From positions 1-6,268 of the forward strand of contig CAILMK010000122.1 of assembly GCA_903835275.1 (NCBI GenBank): a stretch of 6,268 nt of DNA, in the 5' to 3' direction. The notes beneath the pieces are model-generated. The model did not search any database. It was not told the DNA's origin and saw nothing but the letters and a program-made list of their open reading frames with translations. Shown piece by piece: positions 1-5,517 of the stretch (positions within the stretch are counted from its first letter, which is position 1; each line of letters begins with the position of its first letter). The DNA is from an uncultured bacterium. GTDB taxonomy: Bacteria > Bacteroidota > Bacteroidia > CAILMK01. The position numbers and the translations under genes are program-made.

Positions 1-150
1 AGGTTAGTGCAGATATTCACATACGAATAAACATACAGTTCTACCTTTATCCAAATCTATGCCAATAAACTTAGATTTAGCTAAATTGTTGAAAATAAAT
101 ATTTTAAAAGGGTTATTTTGCCTTCCTCTACTTGGCTGAACTGTTAATAT

Positions 151-167
151 TCATCCTTTCAGGATGA
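151..167. repeat. Small perfect inverted repeat (7-bp stem, 3-nt loop)
   Basis: TCATCCT (151-157) and AGGATGA (161-167) are exact reverse complements separated by TTC. It lies 55-71 bp beyond the clpP stop codon. It could be a weak transcript end or 3'-stabilising hairpin for clpP, but neither strand has a T-tract after it, so a classical rho-independent terminator is unlikely. A dispersed intergenic repeat is the alternative. Confidence 0.55.
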
Positions 168-191
168 CAACTCAGGGGCTTGGTGATTTTG

Positions 192-219
192 TTAACTGAT
201 AACTGTTAACTGCCAACTG
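192..219. repeat. Tandem heptamer array, 4 units of nnAACTG
   Basis: Four consecutive 7-bp units, TTAACTG, ATAACTG, TTAACTG and CCAACTG, differ only in the first two bases. The array ends two bases before the clpP stop codon. It belongs with the other short tandem arrays at 971-990, 2449-2476, 2512-2532 and 2549-2576. No function can be read from it. Confidence 0.8.
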
Positions 220-221
220 TA

Positions 222-890
222 TTACGACCTTCTCAACACTTCGTCCACCATACCGTAAGCCTTGGCTTCATCGGAGCGCATCCAGTAGTCGCGGTCACCA
301 TCATGGGTGATCTTTTCCTTGGGTTGTCCGGTGCAATCGGCGAGTATTTGATAAAGTTCGTCTTTCAATTTCAATATTTCACGTGCAGTGATCTCAATAT
401 CAGTTGCCTGACCTTGTACACCACCCAGTGGTTGGTGAATCATCACACGGCTATGCGGTAAGCATGAACGTTTTCCCTTATGTCCGGCAGCCAGTAAGAC
501 AGCAGCCATAGAGGCAGCCATACCGGTACAGATCGTTGCCACATCAGGAAGTACATAATGCATAGTATCAAAAATGCCCAGTCCTGCATAAACGGAACCA
601 CCGGGGCTGTTTACATAGATCTGAATGTCCCTTTTTGCATCAGAACTTTCCAGGAAGAGCAATTGTGCCTGGATGATGTTCGCCACATCATCGTAAATTG
701 GAACGCCCATGAAAATGATCCTGTCCATCATCAGGCGGGAAAATACGTCAATAGCCGTTGCATTCATCGGCCTTTCCTCGATTACATTAGGAGTAATGTA
801 ATCCATTGTGGTATAATGCCTGTTCAATGTCAGGGAACTTATGCCCCTATCCATGATGGCATATTTATCGAATTCGTTTTGGTATCTCAT
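222..890 (-). CDS. clpP: ATP-dependent Clp protease proteolytic subunit ClpP
   Basis: Serine peptidase subunit (family S14) that forms the double-heptamer degradation chamber fed by a Clp ATPase in the cytoplasm. The 222-residue product has the full catalytic triad: Ser127 in GMAASMAA, His152 in MIHQP, and Asp197, aligned with the E. coli triad Asp through the following DRD motif. YVNSPGGS (92-99) is the conserved strand and oxyanion-loop region. Alignment to mature E. coli ClpP begins near VIEE (36-39), so roughly the first 30 residues are a propeptide-like extension. The first ATG is kept because a -7-like promoter box lies just upstream and Bacteroidetes ClpP is usually about 220 residues. 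It lies 111 bp downstream of tig on the same strand, a widespread gene order. The next expected gene, clpX, is not adjacent here. There is no strong Shine-Dalgarno sequence. Confidence 0.97.
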   Translation of the reverse strand: MRYQNEFDKYAIMDRGISSLTLNRHYTTMDYITPNVIEERPMNATAIDVFSRLMMDRIIFMGVPIYDDVANIIQAQLLFLESSDAKRDIQIYVNSPGGSVYAGLGIFDTMHYVLPDVATICTGMAASMAAVLLAAGHKGKRSCLPHSRVMIHQPLGGVQGQATDIEITAREILKLKDELYQILADCTGQPKEKITHDGDRDYWMRSDEAKAYGMVDEVLRRS

Positions 891-924
891 TGGTAATAAA
901 AATTATTTTGCTTAATACTTATGA

Positions 925-958
925 CGAAAGTACAACAGTTTTATTGTTTCCGTTCAAA
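925..958 (-). promoter_or_regulatory. Putative clpP promoter (Bacteroidetes -33/-7 type)
   Basis: Read on the minus strand, TACTTTCG (925-932) matches the Bacteroidetes -7 consensus TAnnTTTG with one mismatch. TTTG (955-958) is a -33-like box 22 nt upstream, slightly longer than the usual 19-21. Transcription would start near 919, giving a leader of about 30 nt. This suggests that clpP can be transcribed independently of tig. It is inferred from consensus only. Confidence 0.45.
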
Positions 959-970
959 ATCTCAAAAAAC

Positions 971-990
971 TCAGTCCCTCACTCCCTCAC
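971..990. repeat. Short tandem octamer, TCCCTCAC x2
   Basis: Two exact 8-bp copies, 975-982 and 983-990, are preceded by a TCAG remnant of the same pattern (971-974). They lie in the tig-clpP spacer, just past the tig stop codon and upstream of the clpP promoter. They resemble the heptamer arrays nearby but have a period of 8. No hairpin or terminator was seen with them. Confidence 0.55.
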
Positions 991-1001
991 CAATTCGCAA
1001 T

Positions 1002-2375
1002 TTAGTCAACCACAACCTCTTCCTTAATCTGCTTCATTTCCGAAAGTGCCTGTGTGCTGATCTCTTCATTGGTGGTCTTTATTGCACCCAGTAAGTAATC
1101 AAATACTGCATTGTCTTTCAATACCATAACTGTCCTGCTGTAATTGCTGTCCTCGCTAAGGTAGTTATAGGCATATTGTTGCAATAATTTACCTTCCGGT
1201 TCCGGTTGCCCCTGTTGCATAAACTGGTAACGGATGCTGCTGATGGTATAGGAAATGATATTTTCTTCGGTGATCTTGATGCCGTTGTTTTCAGCAATCA
1301 CATCGGAGATCAGTATCCATTTAAGTTCGTCTTCAAATTTCGCGAATTGTTCCCCAAAATTTTCCACCCCTTCTTCAGATTTGGCATCGTAGGAAATGAG
1401 ATAATATTTTTTCAGGAATTCCTCCGGCATGTCCACTTGTGTATTTTGCGGCAATTGCTTGCGTACTTCGGTGAAGAACATATTATCGGCTTCGCGCTGG
1501 TAATAGTTTTCCACGCGTTTTTTCCATTCCGTGCGGAATTCCTCTTCCGTGGTTACGGAACCCGGCTCCAGGTATTTATCAAAAAGCTCCTGGTTCATAT
1601 CCGCGGGACTGATCTTAAATGCAGCCTGAACTTCCACTTCAAAATTGTGGTTCAGGTCGCGGATGGTCATTTTATCTGCTTCGAAGAGTGTTTCGAGTTC
1701 TTCTTCGCTCAAAGCAGCAAAAAGATCTGCAGTAAATTTCTCATTAGGCTTTTTGCCCAGGATCAGAGCTTTAACAGCTTCCGGCATATCGGAACCCTGG
1801 TAGAATTTCTGTTTGGACTGGCCTTCCGCCAATGGCTGGCCGTCTTCCGCCAATTCAGTGAATTTTACGCTGGTACTTAGCGCCGCATCATCAGTGATGA
1901 CGTCCGCCATATCAAGTTTCCCGGCGCTTTTGCGCATGGAGTCGATATCCTTATCCAGATCCTCGTCAGAAAGGACTACTATATTCCTTTTCAGGCCGTT
2001 AAGGGATTCAATATTTGGATGAATTTCCGGACGGAAACCAATATCGTAAGTAAAATCCATTTCGGCTTGTTTCCAATCCACTTCTTCTGCTACATAAGTA
2101 GATAAAGGGCTTAATACCAGATTGATATTATTTTCCTTCAAATAATTCTGGATGCTTTCCTGAAGCAGCTTATCCACCTGCTCGCGCTTAACATCCGTAC
2201 CGATCATTTTCTGGGCAACGCCAAAAGGCACCTGACCCTTGCGAAAACCAGGTACATTCATGGTTTTCTGATACTTAGTTACTGCTTTTTTTACAGTTTC
2301 GTTGTAATCAGCAGGTTCTACATGAACTTTTAATACGGCATTCAGCCCGTTTTTATCCTCGATTGTTATTTGCAT
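1002..2375 (-). CDS. tig: Trigger factor (ribosome-associated chaperone)
   Basis: Binds the ribosome near the exit tunnel and shields nascent chains during folding. The 457-residue protein has the N-terminal ribosome-binding domain with signature GFRKGQVP (43-50), equivalent to the GFRxGKxP loop that contacts ribosomal protein L23. A central region (about 155-255) sits where the FKBP-type prolyl isomerase domain normally lies but is strongly divergent. An acidic, helical C-terminal chaperone domain follows (about 255-450). Length is near the family norm of 430-460. A purine-rich AAAGGA (2390-2395) lies 14 nt upstream of the ATG, farther than a standard Shine-Dalgarno site. It is followed on the same strand by clpP. 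Prolyl isomerase activity is doubtful; the chaperone role is well supported. Confidence 0.95.
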   Translation of the reverse strand: MQITIEDKNGLNAVLKVHVEPADYNETVKKAVTKYQKTMNVPGFRKGQVPFGVAQKMIGTDVKREQVDKLLQESIQNYLKENNINLVLSPLSTYVAEEVDWKQAEMDFTYDIGFRPEIHPNIESLNGLKRNIVVLSDEDLDKDIDSMRKSAGKLDMADVITDDAALSTSVKFTELAEDGQPLAEGQSKQKFYQGSDMPEAVKALILGKKPNEKFTADLFAALSEEELETLFEADKMTIRDLNHNFEVEVQAAFKISPADMNQELFDKYLEPGSVTTEEEFRTEWKKRVENYYQREADNMFFTEVRKQLPQNTQVDMPEEFLKKYYLISYDAKSEEGVENFGEQFAKFEDELKWILISDVIAENNGIKITEENIISYTISSIRYQFMQQGQPEPEGKLLQQYAYNYLSEDSNYSRTVMVLKDNAVFDYLLGAIKTTNEEISTQALSEMKQIKEEVVVD

Positions 2376-2432
2376 ATTGGTTCAAATTTTCCTTTAAATG
2401 TGAATTGAAAATTGATAACACTTAAAGGGGTG

Positions 2433-2462
2433 CACAGGTACAAAAAAAGGGACAAGGGGCAA
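2433..2462 (-). promoter_or_regulatory. Putative tig promoter overlapping heptamer array
   Basis: On the minus strand, TACCTGTG (2433-2440) matches TAnnTTTG with one mismatch. TTG (2460-2462) lies 19 nt upstream, a standard spacing. The TTG is supplied by one unit of the GGGACAA array, whose minus-strand form is TTGTCCC. The predicted leader is about 50 nt. Support is from consensus only. Confidence 0.4.
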
Positions 2463-2476
2463 GGGACGAGGGACAA
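2449..2476. repeat. Tandem heptamer array, 4 units of GGGACAA
   Basis: Consecutive 7-bp units are GGGACAA, GGGGCAA, GGGACGA and GGGACAA, with single substitutions in the middle two. The array lies upstream of tig and touches its predicted -33 element. It starts exactly 63 bp (9 x 7) before the next array at 2512, which may be chance. Confidence 0.8.
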
Positions 2477-2500
2477 AAAATGGAGCGGAATATTGTCCGC
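2475..2500 (-). terminator. Possible weak rho-independent terminator of the YitT gene
   Basis: Read on the minus strand, GCGGA (2496-2500) pairs with TCCGC (2485-2489) across a 6-nt loop. After a 4-nt gap comes a run of six T (2475-2480). The stem is short and the T-run is displaced. A stronger palindrome at 2496-2509 competes for the same bases. The position, about 90 bp past the stop codon of the upstream membrane-protein gene, is plausible. Confidence 0.3.
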
Positions 2501-2509
2501 CGCGGCGGA
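2496..2509. repeat. 14-bp perfect GC-rich palindrome
   Basis: TCCGCCGCGGCGGA is its own reverse complement and stands out in an otherwise AT-rich spacer. There is no loop, so it would form a cruciform or bind a dimeric protein rather than act as a simple RNA hairpin. A further GCGGA copy lies at 2485-2489, giving an alternative pairing. Confidence 0.7.
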
Positions 2510-2511
2510 AT

Positions 2512-2532
2512 GAATATCAAATATCGAATATT
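2512..2532. repeat. Tandem heptamer array, 3 units of GAATATC
   Basis: Units GAATATC, AAATATC and GAATATT follow one another exactly. The array lies 3 bp past the GC-rich palindrome, in the spacer between tig and the YitT-family gene. Confidence 0.65.
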
Positions 2533-2548
2533 AAAGTGAATTCAGACT

Positions 2549-2576
2549 GGAATTTGGGAATTGGAATTCGTGATTT
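2549..2576. repeat. Degenerate heptamer array of GGAATTT type
   Basis: Units GGAATTT, GGGAATT, GGAATTC and GTGATTT have a period of 7 with substitutions. The array ends 12 bp before the stop codon of the YitT-family gene. It is the most degraded of the arrays here, and the fourth unit is marginal. Confidence 0.5.
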
Positions 2577-2588
2577 CCGCGAATGCAA

Positions 2589-3557
2589 CTAGTGTTTGAG
2601 CCTTCGTTTTTTGACCATACCTCCTTTAGTGTCTTTTACGGAATTCATAACCACAAAGGCATTGGTATCTATCTTGTCTATTTCCGAATTCAGTTTGCTT
2701 ATCTCAAGCCGGGTGATGACCGTATAAACAATATCAATATCGTTGCGGTGGCCATGCGTGCCGAAACCTCTTATACCCTTATAAACCGTCACTCCCCTGC
2801 CCATGGTATGGATGATCATGGAACGCATTTCATCGCTACGCGCAGAGATAATAGTGACCCCGGTATATTCCTCTATACCTTCAATGATAAAATCCAAAGT
2901 TTTGGAAGCAGCGAGATATGTGATCAGGGAATAAAGAGCCGTTTCCAATGAAAGAAAATACGCAGCGGCGGAAAAAATAATAATATTTACCGCGAGTATT
3001 ATATCACCGATGGTTGCTCCTATTCTTTTGCTGATGAAAATAGCCAGCAATTCCGTGCCATCCAAAACGGATCCGGCACGCATGGAGAGCCCAATACCTG
3101 CCCCAATGAAAAATCCACCGAAAAAGGACACCAGTGTTTTATCATGGGTGATTACCGGAAAATGAACAAATGCTATAATTAATGCCAGTCCGCAGACAGC
3201 AGCAAAGGTTTTAATGGCAAAATATTTACTGACTAAATTATATCCGATGATAACAAAAGGAATATTTATTAAAACAATATATACCGATAACGGGATATGC
3301 GTGAGTTGGCTTGCCAATAGTGAAATACCTGTGGCGCCACCATCTATAAAACCCGTGGGCACCAGAAAACTTTCCAGTCCGAATGCAGCTGAAAATACGC
3401 CGATACTGATAAGTGCTATATCTTTGACCAGCCTCAATGCGCCCTGCTTCCATTCGCGGAAACCCTTGGCGAGCATGTACGGGGAAATTTCGTCCTCACT
3501 CTCCCCTGCCACTCTTGCAGCCTGCCTGAGAACAAAATTTGACCAGATGGATTTCAT
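2589..3557 (-). CDS. YitT family membrane protein with C-terminal DUF2179 domain
   Basis: A 322-residue integral membrane protein of unknown transport or signalling role. About six hydrophobic segments are visible (roughly 45-63, 74-84, 90-108, 114-133, 142-158, 183-216, the last probably two helices). Family-type motifs are VPTGFIDGGATGIS (66-79) and the glycine-rich GAGIGLSMR, then SVLDGTELLA (163-172). From about 228 a soluble domain of the YitT C-terminal type (DUF2179) follows, with GVTIISAR, GRGVTVYKGIRGFG and the closing VVMNSVKDTKGG; it ends in a basic tail. Residues 1-40 form a hydrophilic, partly acidic extension before the first helix, longer than in many YitT proteins. Met28 is a possible alternative start, but the first ATG fits a nearby -7-like box. 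It is separated from tig by 213 bp and looks like an independent unit. Family assignment is strong; function is unknown. Confidence 0.9.
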   Translation of the reverse strand: MKSIWSNFVLRQAARVAGESEDEISPYMLAKGFREWKQGALRLVKDIALISIGVFSAAFGLESFLVPTGFIDGGATGISLLASQLTHIPLSVYIVLINIPFVIIGYNLVSKYFAIKTFAAVCGLALIIAFVHFPVITHDKTLVSFFGGFFIGAGIGLSMRAGSVLDGTELLAIFISKRIGATIGDIILAVNIIIFSAAAYFLSLETALYSLITYLAASKTLDFIIEGIEEYTGVTIISARSDEMRSMIIHTMGRGVTVYKGIRGFGTHGHRNDIDIVYTVITRLEISKLNSEIDKIDTNAFVVMNSVKDTKGGMVKKRRLKH

Positions 3558-3574
3558 TTTTTCTTTCTAAACAA

Positions 3575-3582
3575 CGAAAGTA
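3575..3582 (-). promoter_or_regulatory. Putative -7 box for the YitT-family gene
   Basis: On the minus strand, TACTTTCG is identical to the candidate clpP -7 box and one mismatch from TAnnTTTG. No TTTG or TTG is found at the expected -33 distance. The leader would be only about 13 nt. A purine-rich AGAAAG lies just before the ATG. Confidence 0.3.
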
Positions 3583-3626
3583 ACGAAAAATAAAAGACGG
3601 AAAAATGATTTATGGCAGGTGGATAC

Positions 3627-3661
3627 AAAAAAACGGGATACGTTTTCGACATATCCCGTTT
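3627..3661 (-). terminator. Rho-independent terminator of the T9SS-sorted protein gene
   Basis: A perfect 10-bp stem, AAACGGGATA (3631-3640) with TATCCCGTTT (3652-3661), encloses an 11-nt loop. On the minus strand the stem runs directly into seven consecutive T (3627-3633, partly within the stem). It begins 18 bp after the stop codon at 3679. The A-run at its other end (three A) is too short for efficient use in the other direction. Confidence 0.85.
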
Positions 3662-3678
3662 CAATCTAAAAACTAATC

Positions 3679-5268
3679 CTATTCTACTAGTAGTTTACTG
3701 TAGCTAATTTGGTTATCGTTAAGCGCTTTAAGAATATATATGCCCTTTGTAAATTGCGAAAGATTAATTTTTTCAGTCTTACCGGACGAAAATAACATCT
3801 GCTGACTAAAAATTATTCTGCCTTTTAAATCGACCAATGATATATTCATTGATTGGGTTGATGTCCCTTTGTAATGCATGTACAGTATGTCCTTCGCGGG
3901 GTTGGGATAAAGATCGAAAACAGTCAATAAATTTCCGGATCCATTAATACCTGAAAAGGTAGTAGCACTTGCTATCTCAGAAAAAGCAGATGCGCCCGAT
4001 GCATTGTACGCGCATATTTTGTAGTAATATTTTGAACTTGCGTTCAGCGCAGTGTCTTTATAGCTTGTTGTATTTGCACCTACGGAATCCGTTTTTGTAA
4101 AACTCAAACTATCCGTACTCCTGTAAATCCTGAATCCGGATTCATTGCTTGAATTATCTGCCCAGCTCAATTGTAGCTTCGAGTCTGCTACTTTCTTTAT
4201 TACAGGTACAATGGTCAATGATGATGGTGCTGCCGGAATGCCGGATGGCACTGATATTCTGATAATATTTAAAGCTGAAATACCCGCTGCAGACGCAAAA
4301 TATCCGCCTAAATAGATTTCGCTATTATATACTTGAAAGCAATTAAATGAAATTGATCCTGAGTACAATGAATCCCCTAGCTGTATTATTGATGAATCAT
4401 TAATAATCCCTGCTCTTGTATACGAATTTTCATCATACAAGGCAAACAGGTATCCTCCCACAGGGAAAATAGCATTTACCTGCTGTACGCTATTATGGAT
4501 TACTTTAAACTGCATAACATTTGAGAAAGTAGACGTTCCGTCAAATTTAATCAATGAATAATATTTAGAGCCTTGCATAAAACTTCCGGATAAATAAACA
4601 GCCCCGTTAAAAACCTTCACGCAATTCGGCAAGGCATATGGATAGGATGAAGATGGAATTTTAATAGTATTCCAACTTGCACCATCATAAGTATTAAGTG
4701 TAGTATCGGTAACGCTGTAAAAATATGCCAGATTATTTAAAATGCCCGCATATGCAAGGGTTTTACGTCTTAAAATACCATCTCTCATGAATTGCAACTG
4801 AATATACCTGAATAGGTTTTTAGATCTGTCGTACCACATTAGTCCCTCGTCATGCAACGTATACAGGGTATTTTTCAACTTAAAGATGTCACTATAGTGA
4901 TCACCATTTAAAGATGTGGAAACACTATCGTAAGTATGATTATTTCCATAAACTGACCAGGAAGAACCATCGTACTTGAATATCTGGTTTACTCCGGCGG
5001 CGAAAGTTCCTCCTGCAAAAATGGAATCACCATCTACAAGAATTGAAGTTGCGAAAGGAGAGCTTGAACTGAAATCCGACCATGAACTTCCGTCCCATTG
5101 CTGCATAGGTTTCAGCGCCCTGCCTCCAGCCAACAGATCACCTTTGTAAAGTGCGAGTGCTTCCACTGCGCTACTCACTCCTGTGGAAACCTGGGTCCAG
5201 TTTTGCGCTGTTACAGAGAAAGACGAAAAAATAGTAGAAATAAAAATTAAACAAAATGCTTTTTTCAT
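3679..5268 (-). CDS. Secreted propeller and fibronectin III protein with T9SS type A sorting domain
   Basis: A 529-residue protein predicted to be exported and then secreted or surface-anchored by the type IX system. Residues 1-21 are a signal peptide (KK, hydrophobic core, cleavage after VTA). Residues about 35-339 contain seven repeats of roughly 35-40 residues, each with a hydrophobic strand, a turn and often a GG-F step; several end in WDGSSW, YDGSSW or YDGASW (58-63, 99-104, 194-199). This suggests a seven-bladed beta-propeller. A fibronectin type III domain follows (about 346-437), with the hallmark LSWADNSSNESGFRIYR (367-383). The C-terminal sorting domain (about 450-529) has FDLYPNPAKD, LKGRIIF and GIYILKA and ends in KLLVE. 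Substrate or partner is unknown; I see no catalytic motif, so adhesion or binding is more likely than enzymatic activity. It is a single-gene unit with its own promoter box and terminator, divergent from the cupin gene. Confidence 0.92.
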   Translation of the reverse strand: MKKAFCLIFISTIFSSFSVTAQNWTQVSTGVSSAVEALALYKGDLLAGGRALKPMQQWDGSSWSDFSSSSPFATSILVDGDSIFAGGTFAAGVNQIFKYDGSSWSVYGNNHTYDSVSTSLNGDHYSDIFKLKNTLYTLHDEGLMWYDRSKNLFRYIQLQFMRDGILRRKTLAYAGILNNLAYFYSVTDTTLNTYDGASWNTIKIPSSSYPYALPNCVKVFNGAVYLSGSFMQGSKYYSLIKFDGTSTFSNVMQFKVIHNSVQQVNAIFPVGGYLFALYDENSYTRAGIINDSSIIQLGDSLYSGSISFNCFQVYNSEIYLGGYFASAAGISALNIIRISVPSGIPAAPSSLTIVPVIKKVADSKLQLSWADNSSNESGFRIYRSTDSLSFTKTDSVGANTTSYKDTALNASSKYYYKICAYNASGASAFSEIASATTFSGINGSGNLLTVFDLYPNPAKDILYMHYKGTSTQSMNISLVDLKGRIIFSQQMLFSSGKTEKINLSQFTKGIYILKALNDNQISYSKLLVE

Positions 5269-5293
5269 TGTCGTTTTTTGAAGTTAAAAAAGT

Positions 5294-5301
5294 CAAAGGT
5301 A
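5294..5301 (-). promoter_or_regulatory. -7 promoter box of the T9SS-sorted protein gene
   Basis: On the minus strand, TACCTTTG matches the Bacteroidetes -7 consensus TAnnTTTG exactly. It sits 25 bp before the ATG, giving a leader of about 20 nt. No clear TTTG exists at -33, so the promoter may depend on an activator. The inverted and direct repeats at 5354-5376 lie 53-75 bp upstream, a fitting place for one. Confidence 0.55.
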
Positions 5302-5353
5302 GACTATCACTTTACTAATTAAGAGCGAATTAGAAATATACTGTTTTAATAGG

Positions 5354-5376
5354 GGGACAAAACGGGACGCGTTTTG
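5354..5376. promoter_or_regulatory. Candidate regulator-binding site: GGGAC direct repeat overlapping an inverted repeat
   Basis: GGGAC occurs at 5354-5358 and 5364-5368, exactly 10 bp apart, about one helical turn. Overlapping it, CAAAACG (5358-5364) and CGTTTTG (5370-5376) form a perfect 7-bp inverted repeat around GGACG. The site is in the divergent promoter region, upstream of the exact -7 box of the minus-strand gene. The regulator is unknown, and the functional role is inferred from position and symmetry. Confidence 0.4.
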
Positions 5377-5431
5377 GAAGCTTAAATCTTGAATTATCTA
5401 AAAAAAAGAAAAAGAAGCAAATAAGAACAAT

Positions 5432-5447
5432 CATGATCAATATCATG
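5432..5447. promoter_or_regulatory. Operator-like inverted repeat upstream of the cupin gene
   Basis: CATGAT (5432-5437) and ATCATG (5442-5447) are exact inverted copies around CAAT. GAAC just to the left and GTTC to the right extend the symmetry if a small bulge is allowed. It would cover the -33 area of the predicted cupin promoter, as expected for a repressor or activator site. Confidence 0.35.
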
Positions 5448-5460
5448 TTCATAATACTGT

Positions 5461-5468
5461 TAATTTTG
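5461..5468 (+). promoter_or_regulatory. Putative -7 box for the cupin gene
   Basis: TAATTTTG fits TAnnTTTG exactly and lies 49 bp before the ATG, for a leader of about 43 nt. No TTG is present at the -33 distance. The leader would include a 5-bp hairpin, ACCCA (5480-5484) with TGGGT (5490-5494), loop of 5 nt. The region is AT-rich, so a chance match is possible. Confidence 0.35.
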
Positions 5469-5517
5469 TTTTCAACCTGACCCAATCAATGGGTGCACTA
5501 AATATAAAGATACAATT

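Larger units (their letters stand above)
1..221. other. Non-coding spacer downstream of clpP
   Basis: No open frame here has both a start codon and recognisable protein character. The longest minus-strand frame lacks an ATG and is bounded by a stop near 151. A plus-strand frame entering from the left edge ends at a TAA near 66 after about 21 codons; it could be the tail of a gene outside the window, but nothing in it is recognisable. The stretch is AT-rich, contains a 12-bp perfect palindrome at 75-86 (ATTTAG/CTAAAT), a hairpin at 151-167 and a heptamer array at 192-219. clpX, which often follows clpP, does not begin in this stretch. Confidence 0.6.

Noticed and set aside
151..167. Rho-independent terminator for clpP
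   Set aside because: The stem is good, but no T-tract follows on the minus strand, so it is reported only as an inverted repeat.
192..219. CRISPR-like repeats
   Set aside because: The units are only 7 bp and directly adjacent with no spacers, so this is a tandem microsatellite, not a CRISPR array.
558..896. Open frame on the plus strand opposite clpP
   Set aside because: It lies entirely antisense to a gene with a complete catalytic triad and has no recognisable domain.
1206..2022. Two overlapping open frames on the plus strand opposite tig
   Set aside because: They are shadows of trigger factor codons: phenylalanine-rich or serine-rich, with no domain signal and no promoter.
2165..2176. 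DnaA-box-like sequence CTTATCCAC
   Set aside because: It is a single imperfect copy inside the tig coding region, with no cluster or AT-rich unwinding element.
2583..2951. Open frame on the plus strand opposite the 3' part of the YitT-family gene
   Set aside because: It is antisense to the conserved DUF2179 domain and has no recognisable features.
3214..3570. Open frames on both strands overlapping the 5' part of the YitT-family gene
   Set aside because: The gene's own frame carries family motifs and membrane segments; the alternatives have none.
5480..5494. Riboswitch in the cupin leader
   Set aside because: Only one 5-bp hairpin is present in a leader of about 43 nt, too short and simple for a known riboswitch.
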